64,000 bases of DNA from Cantharellus purpuraceus (taxonomy: Eukaryota > Basidiomycota > Agaricomycetes > Cantharellales > Hydnaceae), in assembly GCA_025174535.1 (NCBI GenBank), contig JALBUN010000006.1, forward strand, positions 992,001 through 1,056,000, in the 5' to 3' direction. Each line of letters begins with the position of its first letter. Position 1 is the first letter of the stretch. Below the pieces are notes generated by a model, which saw only the letters and a program-made list of their open reading frames with translations, was not told the origin of the DNA and ran no database searches. This document shows positions 1-11,866 of the stretch, piece by piece. The translations under genes and the position numbers were made by a program.

Positions 1-1996
1 CGCTGGCGGAGGTTGGTGAGTTCCAAATGGAGGTCCAGCCGGCTGCTGTTGGGACTGGGTTGGTTGAGGTGGCGTTTGAATTTGCTGCGCAGGGGTGGCT
101 ACCGCTTGCGTCGGCTGAGTTGCTTGGGGGATGAAGTTCTGACTGTGGGTAGAAGTAGACCCAACAGTAGAGGAAACGGTCTCTTGCGGTTGGGTTTGAG
201 CAGGTGACTGTGCTTGCTGAGTATGAGATGGTTGTTGTAATGTCTCTGAGGCATTAGAAGCAGGCTGCTCCGTCTCAGACTTGAAGCTTTTATGACTAAT
301 ATCAGAAATAGTCCAAACAGTTCAATACAAAAAACGTACCCGTCAAAGTCCTCACTACCAATGCTAAGGCTTCCAAATTGCATACCTAGCTTTTCACCGA
401 CAGCACCAATGCTACCGGCGAATGCAGGTATAACAACTGCTTGATCACTCTTGAGGTATCGCGCACTGGCCCTGTGTGTGTTTGTCGAACGCACATTAGC
501 ATTTGAAACAGACGGTGTTGACGGCTTCGAAGTCGGCGCAGTTGATGTAGTAACACTAGGTGCAGTAGTCGTGGGAGCAAGAGATGCGACTGAAGATGTG
601 GTCACTTGCGGCGATGGAATCGACGCCGACTCCTCTGCCTGGTTCTGGTTCCAAGTCGATTCTTGCGATGTAGATTCTGGGCGTTGCGCAGAGAAAGTCG
701 CGGCAGCTTTCCAAGCATCTGGCGAGGCGGAAGGAGGAGGAACGGTATCGGCAGTAATCCATCCATCGTTTGTAGATATCTGAGGTTCGAGAGCTTGTGG
801 AGGAAGGCTGGGTGGTTCGTCGTCCCAATTTGGAGGCTGAACAGTTGTGGGTTCCTCCCGGCCTTGTTGGTCTTGTAAAAGAGGTGTAGCCTCTGTCAAA
901 GTAGGTGGAACATGGTCTATAGAAGAGGGAGCTGCAGCAGGCGCTGGAGGTTGTGCGAGGAGGGGCAGAGCTACGGGTTGAGGCTTATCCTGCGGACTAA
1001 GAGAAGGTCAGAGAAGCCAGTCAGTGCACAACGACCATCTTACCGTGCTACTTGGGCCCACGAAAGTTTTGTGCCCGTAGGGACTTTTGAAGTCTTTAAT
1101 TGGGCTTTGGCCCTGGAAACATCAGACGAACCGTTCTGTACGGGTAAGGCCGATCCTTTTGCCTCCAGAGCACTTGTACCCGCAGCTCCGGTGGCAGGTG
1201 GGATTAGGTCAGCGGAGATTTCCCCTGCTCGACCAGCGTCCGATGTCAAGGTAATGGATAGCTCTGCTGGTGCTGGCGCGGGTGGATGAGTATCATTGAG
1301 CGTCGTCTTCACCCTAGCTTCACGGATGCCGCCGCCAACAACCCCATTCACGCGTCTCTCCCCTTCACCCTCCTTGCTGGAGGTCGTCGGGCTCGCGGAG
1401 GCGTTCGTGCTCCCGTCCTTGTTGGTGGAGACAGCAGCGGTTGCAGGGGGAGTGGCAACACCATTTGCCACTGAAGACGTGCCAGGCTCCTGCTGGCCAG
1501 ATGTGTGTGCTCCGCTACGTGAGCCGCCTCGACCTCCCCCGCCCCTGCCGCGCCCGCCACGCCCACCACGTCCGCCTCTAAAATCGCCAGAAGGTCTCTC
1601 ACGATCGCCGCGAGTAGGAACAGAAGTGGATTGAGAAGGCTGGGGGATCTTTTTGTCCTTCTTTCGATTGACAGAACCCCATTGCTCGGCATGACCTGTG
1701 TTACAAAAGCATAGTTGGGCGGTGACACGCGACAAATTGCATGGATTTAAATACCTTCACTGATTCGGGCGACAGCTAGCTCAACATCCCCTGCTGTCTC
1801 TGTGAGAACGGATTGCAAATCTGGCCGACAGAAAGTAAGCAACGCCGACGAAGAAAAAGCAAACGATTGGCGCACCTTCGTTAGACCAGGTCGGAAAGAG
1901 CTCTTGCAGCTTCTCAACCTTTAGCTTGTCAGTACTGGAAGAGGGTGGCGTGGATTCTGTTGGGCGACGGGGTGTGTATGTAGAGTATGCAGACAT
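1..1996 (-). CDS. DEF1: RNA polymerase II degradation factor Def1, N-terminal part (3' end outside window)
   Basis: In yeast, Def1 promotes ubiquitylation and proteasomal removal of RNA polymerase II stalled at DNA damage. The start ATG is at 1996-1994. Exons read 1996-1876, 1820-1755, 1695-1044, 989-340 and 295 to the window edge, with four introns of 44-59 bp. After splicing, about residues 25-60 form a CUE-like ubiquitin-binding module: KLQELFPTW, then acidic NEDLQSVL, a helix with DVELAVARI, and AEQWGSVNRKKDKK, the conserved Def1 junction. The rest is low complexity: an RGG-like glycine/arginine stretch, Ser/Thr/Pro-rich segments and a Gln/Pro-rich tract that continues past position 1. 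That order (CUE, then a long disordered Q-rich tail) is typical of fungal Def1. The stop codon is not in the window, so total length is unknown. Family assignment rests mainly on the CUE region and its junction motif. Confidence 0.88.
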
Positions 1997-4111
1997 GGTT
2001 GCACGCGGCGTTGGTAGGAGGAGGAGGGGCAGTTTTGACGTGTCCACTCCCGCCCACAAACTGTCTTAGCCTCCGACAGCTGTCGAATGTACATTTCTGT
2101 TTATTGTCAGATTCACCAGATATCTCATCGCTCGATACAATGTAATCCTACTTAACATGACTGAACTCTAAGGGGGTTGTATTCTCTTTTGGCGTCCGCG
2201 AAAAGGCGAGTCTCAATGGGTTGTGGGTTTCTCTCATGACATAGGCAACGGTTGAGCTATATGTCCACTCCGTCGCACCTTGTCAAGTGGAGTTCCTTTA
2301 CATTTTATTTTGTCTCGACACATTTCTCCACATGTAACAGAAGTCGGCGGTTTTCATATCGCAGCTGGCAAGTACTTCTAGTTTACATGCCTAGCTACAT
2401 AATCGTGACTTAATGGCCCATGAAGCCAAGGAGTCCAATAAGTAATCCACAACCGTTTCTATTCCGGCTATACTATATATTCTCGCAAGCGCCGAGCAAT
2501 TTTTTCAAAAGTTGACAACGTTGAACCTTGCTCCCGAGTTGGCGCCTTCACCGTACACTGATGCTATGCCGTCTGCGGAGACCTGGGACTCATGGGAAAT
2601 TTCGCTCGTTTCAGTGTGAGCCCTTGTCAACCTCTCTGTTTAGCTAGCTTCATGGCCGATGTGCGTACCCTACAAGCGCTTACCCCGTCCATAAAGCATG
2701 GATTGGTTGTCTCAGAATGGCTACTAGTAACAAGAAGAAGTTCTTTAAAGTTTGTATGGCACTTCGCCATCTCCAAGTCGCAATAATCCCATCACAATAC
2801 AGGCTATGGCTAGAATACGGCGCCCATAATTTGCCAATGACACTGACATGATGCCAGAGTCCGATTGATTGTCCAGGCCTATTTATACTGGCCGACCTTG
2901 ATGCGATATGCATAGTGTGTTATTTTCATAGTTAGGGAATCATAGGAGCGAAAGTAGTATACCCAGTGACATTTCCTCGATCGTGGGAGGCTGCTGCATG
3001 TCCACAAGAGACAAGATGAAACAATTCCTGAATACTATCAGTCACCAGGTGATAGATATAAACTGGCATTTGTACCCACTGTAAGGGCCTGCGATACCAT
3101 GCTCTGTTGGATAATAGACATCCTTGATATTCTAGCTACATTTGAGAGCATCACGAGACCTGACAGTCGGTACATGTGCAACTTTCATCTATCTGTGGCC
3201 GGTCATCCCGAGTTGCTGTGTGATTGTCAACCCGTATTGAACTTGCATCACATGTCCGCGCAACTCTTGTTTTCCTCATGCTGAACGTTCAATTGATGCC
3301 CCCCCTCAGAGGTAACTATAGAGGCACGTCAAAGCAGCATGGGCATTATTCGGGGATCAGCGATGACGGGAGCTTGGCGACATTCAGTGGATAATTTTTC
3401 TTGAATTAATGTGCCTGAAAGAATAGTGATGCTTCGTCACCTGTGTCAGAGAAATATAGCTCATTTCATAAGCGGCACGAAGCACCATGGAAGCGTGGGC
3501 CTTCCTGAAGTCCATTGGGACCAGTATGTGACGACAGATGGCGCGGGTGCTGCATATTGTAATTGATGTTAAAGACTGAGACACTTGCTGCACCCAAGGT
3601 AGGCCAGCATACCGATGCTTGGCTGGTCCGATTAAGTACAACTGGCACTGTTTCATAGGTTGTGATTAAGAAGGGTTACTTAATGACACACGCCTTGACA
3701 CGCCTGTAAGAGAAGAGACCCTTAGATGAGTAGTGTGATGTGCGCAACATGGTCCTCCTGCGCCTTCATGCCGACGGCATCGAGAGTTCGACACAGTGGC
3801 CGCGGTGACCGCCCGAGATCAGAGAATTGATGAGCCACTGAAAGTATCAAAAACCGGGGACTGAAAGCCTGCATCTGTTTTGCCAAATTCAACTGGGAGA
3901 GAGGTAAGCAATTACTTCTGAGCAGGACGGCTCTTGAGAACAACGTGGACAAGAATTTGGAGGTCTCAAGGTTGAACGTGGATTATAATGGGCTTCAACC
4001 GTGTAAGTGACGGCGTAGCGCTACCGTGCGTGTGACCAAGTGTGACACATTCTTCATTCTTGATTGTGTTACATAATCTTGACTATTCCGTCGAGTTCAT
4101 CGTCTGACGCG
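1997..4111. other. Intergenic region between divergent DEF1 and phosphatase genes
   Basis: About 2.1 kb separates the two divergent start codons and must hold both promoters. Only short ORFs (below about 92 codons) with no recognisable protein features occur here. I saw no tRNA, transposon end or tandem repeat. Confidence 0.6.
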
Positions 4112-6418
4112 ATGGCCACCATGCCTGCCAAAAGTCCTCGACGTTTACCAACGCTCACTATCACCCCTTCTTCAATCGCTTTAGGGAGGGATTTTATTAT
4201 CTCTCCAGAGACTCCAGAAGAGTACCACACCCCGCTCAGCGCAACTAGCTCTGGATCAGCCCCCTTCTCCAGCCTCATCGACGGCGATGACAAAATGGCA
4301 CGCGATCTCGCCATCCTTGAGAAACTGCGGAGAAACGTTCAAATGAACCTGCAGCTGCGTCCGATTGCCGCCGACCTCTCAGATGAACAGCATTCGCCAG
4401 ACGACTCCTCGCCAAGCATATACAGCCCCAGCCCTGTTATCCCCTTTCCACCTATATCACCAAATTCTCTCTCTCGACGCTTATCCTCCTCCAAACGCCC
4501 CCTTCTCATCGACACCCGAAACGGTGGCTCTTACCTCGCATCGCGCATTGTTGGCAGCGTTAATATTGCCATTCCGTCCCTCATCCTTAAACGCCACCGG
4601 AAACCAGGCGGAAACTTTCCTTCTGTCCACCCTCTCCGTGCATTCGTAACCACAGATCGTGGGAAGGAAATTTGGGACGATCTTATGCGTACAGACGGCC
4701 CTTGGGATGGAGACGTAGTCATTTATGACGAAGAAATGGAGGAGCGGGAGAAGGACGCTGCCTTCTCCTGGGCTCTTCTCACCCTCCTTGAACCTATATT
4801 TCGGGCTGCGGGTAGGTCTGCTATGTATCTACAAGGCGGTATTACTGCGTTCAGACAGCTCCCCGACTCATATATTCGTGTCGTATCGGGAGAGCGCGAC
4901 CTCGATTCAACCTCTACACCTGCTTCCAAGGAGGGAGCACTTACCAGTGGCGGCTCTCCAAAGCGAGGGCTCTCCACCATCGACGTCAGCCGCAAGCAGT
5001 TGCGTGAAGATCTCCCCGGCATTGATCTACCCACCGCTTCCCTTGAACTATCTTCAACTTCTCCAACTTCAAATGCCCATCCCGAGCAGCCATTCTCCTT
5101 ACACCCGCCGTTCCTAAACGACCCCACGCCTTCTCCCCCACCCTCGTCACAGATATTTCACCGGGGTTCGCAGCCAAATCTTCACCGGCCAGCACAGAAT
5201 CGCCCTCGAAAGCCCAGCGTCCCTAATCTCCGCCGCCTTGATACCACCTCAGCGGAGCGCCTCCCTAAACTCTCGCTCCGCACCCAGCATCCTATAACTC
5301 TACCTTCGAGAGCTGCAACACTCTCCGTCCCCCCCTCAGCGGCAAGCTCCTCGTCAAGCTGGTCGAACCCCCCACGCTCTCCATCACATCTCACACTCCG
5401 ACACGACCCCTCATCTACTCCAGCCGATTCTCCCGGTCCAGAAGAACAAGCGTTTTATACCCCTTCCACCTCGTTCTTCACTGCATCCCCCGGTCCATCA
5501 ACACCGCGTCCACATTCTCCACCGACTGCTCGTCCTCCACCGACGACGCCGACATCCGAGATCCCTGCCTTCTCCATTTCCTGTATACTTCCCCATTTCC
5601 TTTTCCTTGGCCCTGAGCTCACATCAGAGGACAATGTGCGAGAGCTACAAGGTCTTGGCGTCAAACGCATCCTCAACTTGGCAGCTGAGTGTGACCCTGA
5701 CGATCATGGGTTAAATCTCCGGAGCAGCTTTGAGCGGTATGTCAAAATCGCCATGCGCGATACTGTGGAGGAGGAAAACATTGGCCGCGGCGTGCGCGAA
5801 GTCTGCGAGTGCCTTGGTGAGTGATTCGAGTTGGCTTAAGGTTCCTGAATTGCTGACAATCACCCAGACGACGCTCGATTGCACTCATCCCCTACCTATG
5901 TGCACTGCAAGGCTGGAAAATCCCGTTCTGTTACTGCCGTCATGGCGTACCTCATCCATGCAAATCACTGGACACTGTCCCGCGCATACGCCTTTGTGCT
6001 TGAACGACGCAAGGGCATTTCGCCCAACATTGGCTTCGTCTCAGAACTCATGAACTTTGAGGAGCAAGAACTCGGCGGCAAGTCTGTTGGCGTCGTCAAG
6101 AACGGGGATGAAGAGGATGGCAGCAGTGATGGGCGTTCCGGAAACTATGCGCATGCTGCAGGGATGCGGCGGGCGGGGCACATGCGGGAGAGTTTACCTC
6201 CAGTGTTTAGTAGCACGAACACGGATTTGGGTCTGAGCCTCGGGGGAGCAGGGGGAAATGGAGATGCTGTTGCTCGAGTAGGGGATCACGCTCAGGAGTT
6301 GGAAGTCAAGGACAGCAGCGGCCGGTACAGACATCAACGGAGGGCGCCCGTGGACGAGAACACGTTGCAGCCCCTACGGAGAGTCAGCAAAGCAGGATTG
6401 GAGAGTGGGTGGACCTAG
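4112..6418 (+). CDS. Dual-specificity protein phosphatase with N-terminal rhodanese-like domain
   Basis: Predicted 751-residue phosphatase of the MAP-kinase-phosphatase type, which dephosphorylates phospho-Tyr and phospho-Thr of MAP kinases. The first in-frame ATG is 4112. One 51-bp intron (5817-5867, GTGAGT...CCCAG) joins the exons in frame. Residues about 128-255 resemble a rhodanese/CH2 domain (RPLLIDTR, GSVNIAIP, DVVIYDEEM, MYLQGGITAF). A long Ser/Pro-rich linker follows. The catalytic domain starts near residue 486 (ISCILPHFLFLGPELTSED) and carries the P-loop HCKAGKSRS with nucleophile Cys582, then AYAFVLERRKGISPNIGFV. HCX5R is intact, so activity is expected. CH2 domains of animal MAPK phosphatases dock the kinase, so the rhodanese part may choose the substrate (inference). 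The exact substrate is unknown. A 14-bp minisatellite begins 23 bp after the stop. Confidence 0.9.
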
Positions 6419-6440
6419 CATCGTTTTTGTGAATTTATTC

Positions 6441-6522
6441 GTGGTACCAATTTCGTGGTTTCAATTCTGTGGTTTTAATTTTGTGGTTTCAATTTCGTGG
6501 TTTCAATTTCGTGGTTTCTATT
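6441..6522. repeat. 14-bp minisatellite in the phosphatase 3' flank
   Basis: About six head-to-tail copies of a 14-bp unit, consensus GTGGTTTCAATTTC, with one or two substitutions in some copies. It begins 23 bp after the phosphatase stop codon, so it probably lies in the 3' UTR. Confidence 0.85.
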
Positions 6523-7255
6523 ATTGCTATCTCCTTTTTCGTTCAGTTTGTTTGCCATTGCCGATCATTATCGATTTTTAATGTTGTTTCACACATGCTC
6601 ACCTGCCCTTTGTCTCTATTCGTAAGCTGGCTGGGTGCATGAGTGCATGCTACCAGCATGCAGCAATGATCCAAGACTCAACAAATCCACGTGCACGCCA
6701 CTGGACCATGCCTCATCTTAACGACGCATTCATTACTCCTTCAAGTGATTAATTATTACTCTAGTTTAAACATGTATCACTACAGTGAAAACAAGAAAAA
6801 GTGTGTATGTATCGTGTTGTGCGAGCAAAAATTGTGAGATTTGATCAAGTAGTTGCATGATGGATGATATCCACGCGTGCGCATGAACTGCAGTCTTCTG
6901 TGGATAGAAATCAAGGACGAATACAGTCGTGCGGTTCTGGACGAAGGACAAAAAGCCTATCATGATGTCGTGTTGTTGTGTCTGATAATGCTACGCTATA
7001 ATGAACCAGCGACTGGGGACGTAACTTTATTCTTTAGTTACTGTTAATCCAGCTGACGAATCTCTTGCCGTTCAGTTTAGCAACTCGGAGGCATGATCGA
7101 ACCACAACACTTGCATTGTTCAATGCTGTAATCGATCCTACAAAATCCGCAGTTTCAAGTCGCGAAAAGCCCACGATGCAGTTCAGTATGGTTTGATAAG
7201 AGCCACCCGCTCTTGAAAGGGTAACGGGATCCGCGTACTCCACGGTTAAGACCTC
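6523..7255. other. Intergenic, convergent gene ends
   Basis: 3' flanks of the phosphatase (+) and tomosyn-like gene (-). Short AT-rich ORFs only; I see no supported feature. Confidence 0.6.
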
Positions 7256-10200
7256 TCATAGAAACCATCGTTTTGTCGCTTGTTTCTCTGCTTGATGCTT
7301 TGCCTGAAGCAGAATTTGTCGAGATATAGACGTGACGAATCAACGACAACAAACCTGCGCAACCAGGTCCCTACTTCCGGCCTCAAGCTGTTGAAAGTGT
7401 TCCTAGAGCAATGAGGGGGTCAACACCTACAAGATGAGGACAATACTATGAAGGAATGGGTCACTTTTAACTCGCCCAATCGTTCACTAGATATATTTCA
7501 GTCTTGCCGTGGTACCTGGGTCGTAGAAAAACACTCACCCGCGTTCACTTGCAGCAGATGTCAATTGCTGATACATTCCCTGACCCCAGCTGCCCAAGGA
7601 GGCTGATCTCGTTGGCATCGTCGTTTCACTATCATGGCGACTTGAAGTCGCGGGTGTTGTCTTCTTGGTACCCTCTGCGACATCAGCACCTTCTGATGGA
7701 CAAGCAACTAAGAGGATAGCATGTCAAAAACCCTCGGATTATTGGAATTGGTGGACGTACGAGTCTGATCTACCTCGTCACCTGTTACTGGTGTTTCTTC
7801 CACAAGCCCTTTAATCCAGCTTGATATGCTGCCCCCCCAAGTGGGTGCAACATCATCTTGCACATGGCCTTGGGACAGATTGGCAGACGGAACCTTCGCA
7901 TATTTGTGGTAACGGAAATTCACAGAGCCAGAAGCCGATGAATTAGACTGAGCTAGAAGTGGCGTGAACAAAATTGTCACAATGCTTCGTGGCGACCGAA
8001 ACGTTTGTAGTATATCTCCAGATGTTGTGCACAGGATGGAGTGCCTTGATGGCCAGGTCAGTAAGATTCTTCCACTTCGTGAAAGAGCAGACCTTGGTTT
8101 GAGTACCCCCGGTAGCTGAAATGTGTGTATGGCATCGAGCGCAGGCAACGAGTAGACAACTACTCGTTCACGTGTGAAAGTAACAACAACCGAAGAATCT
8201 AATGGCCAGACGTGAAGAGGAGTGATTGCAGCACGCTACTAGATGTTACATACCATGAGTACTGACAAAGCTAATGTGATCGAGAGCGTCATGAGAAGAA
8301 AGCGTAACTTTTGATACTTTTTCCCCCGTGATATTTAGATGTGTTCGAATCTCTCTTCGATTGGCTATTACCCAGAAGCAGTGAGAAGCTTCGGCTTGTG
8401 TATCCTTAATTGAGTCCATGACATGCGCTAGCCGCACCGGAGTTGCACGACAATCAATTCCAGTCCGAGCGTCGAGAACGACAGATAGCAGAGGCCCTCT
8501 TAATGGGTGGACGTGTCGCACCGTGCGACTCTGGTCCGCCACCCAGACATTGTTAGATCTTTGTAGAGTGAAGATTGTCAACGTCCCATCATGCCGCGAT
8601 ACCATAAGTCGAGGAGCAGGTGAGTTGTCTGAATGACAGGTGTGAGATAGAAACGGATTGAAGCCGGCCTCGTACCGTCTCCAACACCCGATATTAGCCA
8701 GGATAATGACTCCACCATATTGACCTCGCCATGGCTTGACGTTGCATTCGGCATATCCCGTAGTATGACCTTAGGTCCTCGCAGATCAATAATCATCAAC
8801 AAGCCATGGATGAACGCCGCTGCCAGAAATCCTGTTCATGCATTGTCCAAGTTAGTGGTCATTATCTCCGAACAACAGTTATTTACCGATGTCTGATAGA
8901 CAAAGGATATTCGGGTCGCCCTTCTGGGCTTGTATGATGAATCGCGGAATGTAGATGTCGCCACGGTTTCGCACATCGCTGAGATCGATAATCTCATCGT
9001 CGAGAATGTCTTGGGTGCGAGGCTGTAGACCTAACCCAAGGACCACGATCTCTCCATTTGTCATCTGCACAACACAGTCCAACGAATCTTGTGCAATCAC
9101 TACCCTTGCAATGTGCAGAGAATGTATGTCGGGACGCAATGCGATCTCTGGTATTTCGAACACGTGAATAGCGAGGTGATCCAGAGGGATTGGATGAAGT
9201 GATAGATTGACACCCGCTAAAGAGCTGATATCATGGAACCTAACAGATGCGTCCTCATGTTGTGTAATCATGACACGGCACTGCACGCCCTAGAAGTTTT
9301 ATTAGTGATAAATTTAGGTAGTAGATGAAATGGATGGACCTTGCTGAGTGTTGCTTCAACATCGGGCTGTCTTGCAAGTCGAAGGTACGCTGCCTTCTGC
9401 AAGCTCACCATTTCTACTGCGAGAACAGCAGACGTCCCGACACACATCGGAAGAGGGAGCGAGACGGGAACGGGTGGAAGGTAGTTGAAGATATCCCCTT
9501 GCTCTTGAAGTTCCGAGTTGAGGTCGTCAAGCGTAGCTGCTAAATCCCGTGATCGCTCTTCAGACTCTTCCAGATCAGCGGAAAACTCCAGCTCCACAGC
9601 TGCATCATCATGCAAGTGGGCACTAGTATTACTGTTGTCAAAATGAGGAGGAAACTTGAAAGAGTCCACTGATGAAGCTTGATCACCAGATCCCGAAATT
9701 ATAAAAATACGACTGTAAGAGCTGGTTGATGTGACATCAGCAGGAAGAACCGCAAAATCCTGGGCCGGTCGATGACAAGGATATAGATATGAATTTTGGG
9801 AGATGGTTGAGAATTCCGTATTCGTGCTGTGGAAACATGCCGTGTCAAATCCTAGAACACTTATACCATCGACAATGTCCTCAGATTGTATCAATCCTCC
9901 AAGAATGACGAGCCATGATGTAGAGGACCCATCGCTATTGTCGAGCAGCACCCATTCCATCTTGAAGACAGGCTCCCGTCCATCATCACCCGTACGCGAG
10001 CCCTCGAAGGTGCGGCTGACATTTCCAACCCAAAGAGGCTTCAGGGAGCTGATGTCCCAAATACCAATTGTCCCGTCGTCATACCCGGCTGCGTAATGCT
10101 GACCGACAGGATGGAGCGCCAACCCGGTTACCGAAGATAGTTTCTAGAAATCTTCGAAAGTCGAGCGGATTGGTGTGAACATAAAGACGCACGTCATTTG

Positions 10201-11219
10201 AAGCCCGTGTATAGCTTCTCATCACATCGCGCGAAAGCTGAGGTTACGATGCACAAACATGAATTAGGGATGGTGGGATGAAGTTCCCGAATGCATACCA
10301 GATCATATAAAACTATGCCAGCTTCATCGCCATGAAAATGACGTCTATCAAGTGAAAGAGAGTGGCTCACCTGAATAGCTAATTAGAACGTGGTTCAATC
10401 TCTGTGGTAGCACCACTACATCAGTAGCAGGGCTGATAATTGTCAGCATAAGTGAACAGTGTAAAACACATAAAGCATACGTATTCTGTTGGAGTTTCAG
10501 GGCTGGCGACACTTTATACGGCGACAGTTTCAATGTGGCGAGGTCGAAAGTCACAATATCTCCCAATTGAGTGGCTACTAGTGCCTATATGGCACATGGG
10601 TGAGAAACCGACAAAGCTACGTAAGAGCATTGTGCTACATGTGAATAACTAAGACAAGTGCTGATGCGGCTTAGTGTGAGTGGACGTGATACATGTATGA
10701 GCAAGAAATCTACTGATGAGAGAGTAGACGCACTAGATTGGACCGTCTAACTTTTCAGACGCTTGAAGTACAGGACTTCCATGAACATCAAGATTCCACA
10801 CATGAAGAGTGTGTGTTGTATCTAGGAAGGTATCATCAGGTTAGCTTGCATATTTCTTTGAATCTATCTACATTGCGGACCTATGCACAAAAGTTTGAAC
10901 AAATCTCGCGGTCTGGCAAATTGCAGTAACTTGACACCAGAAGGCTTTGGGGTGGTCAATATTGTCTCCTTAAACTGACCATTGAATACTCTGATTTCGC
11001 CTCGAGAAGTTCCTAACCGCGGAGTCAGGGCTAATAATAGGAGCAACACACGCCAGATTTACCCACTGCGAATAGCTGGGCCGGGACATCCACACAGATG
11101 GTACAAATGCCAGAAATGATATCTATGCGGGTAGCCTGTGGAGCAATATTCCAGAGGTGGATTTCGTTTCGCAAACGCCCTGAGAGGTCAGAATGTACAG
11201 TCCGATGTCGTTTGAACAT
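7256..11219 (-). CDS. SRO7: Lethal giant larvae / tomosyn / Sro7 family exocytosis regulator with C-terminal R-SNARE-like motif
   Basis: Binds plasma-membrane t-SNAREs and controls docking of secretory vesicles in polarised growth. Seventeen exons (11219-11063, 11012-10881, 10821-10734, 10660-10639, 10584-10481, 10432-10371, 10321-10299, 10237-10193, 10143-9340, 9289-8887, 8831-8676, 8628-8254, 8198-7761, 7707-7539, 7486-7465, 7402-7355, 7303-7256) sum to 1032 codons in frame, close to yeast Sro7. The body is two WD40-like beta-propellers: FAVGTSRGEIRVF, LHVWNLD, HYAAGYDDGTIGIWDI, ITQHEDASVRFHDI and the family motif LLMIIDLRGPKVILRD. The last 45 residues form an amphipathic R-SNARE-like helix (SERGERLGEL...EAGSRDLVAQAK) that keeps the zero-layer Arg, as in animal tomosyn, and ends KRWFL. 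All introns are 47-73 bp. No inactivating change was seen. Confidence 0.9.
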
Positions 11220-11866
11220 GATAGTCCTGGAAGCGACCGTGTCAGAAGGGACAGCTGTAGCGCAGTTTCCTCGATACAGCTAGAAACAAATCGCTGGACC
11301 GTCGAGAGAGTGTTGATGTACAACCCAACATCGACAACTGTCGGGTGACTAAGCTACTTTCTAGGATAATTCGTTGTTCATGCGTGGACCAGTTGATGAA
11401 TCGATGACGCTTAAGTCCTAATTAATGACATAAACTAAGGGTTTCCAATTTGCATTGCAGCTGCGGAACAGCAAGCGGACTTGTTACGATTGAGGATACA
11501 GCGGTGATCGAGAAGTAACGTCAATGAAGACATGTAAGAAAGCACGATTCACAATGAAAAACAAAGCCTGAAAGTTCGACAAAAGATGGGTATGGAGGTA
11601 CATGATGAGGATTGCAAGAACGGATGTATGTGTGGATTATTAAACTGGGAGAACTTGTGAGATCGAGCCCGCATAGCTACACTTAGGGAACCAACTAGCC
11701 ACGTATGGCAACTCTACTACTACTGCAATCTGATATGCTGGCCGTCCGTTAGACGGTGGATGGGAATGAAGATTCCACTGATGGCGGGAAAGATAAGAAG
11801 AGAAGCAAGGTTATGAGAAACAGATAAAGGGAAGAAAGAAAACAGAAGAAAATGAAACAGAGAAGG
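11220..11866. other. Intergenic, tomosyn promoter and KAP95 3' flank
   Basis: 647 bp between the tomosyn-like start and the KAP95 stop (both -). It includes a purine-rich stretch around 11780-11860. No gene seen. Confidence 0.6.

Noticed and set aside
2592..3952. Small ORFs of 60-90 codons upstream of the phosphatase
   Set aside because: Short, overlapping on both strands, no protein features and no splice partners.
8236..8253. 18-bp ultra-short intron in the tomosyn-like gene
   Set aside because: A 55-bp intron (8199-8253) with a better acceptor joins the exons in phase and gives the expected family sequence.
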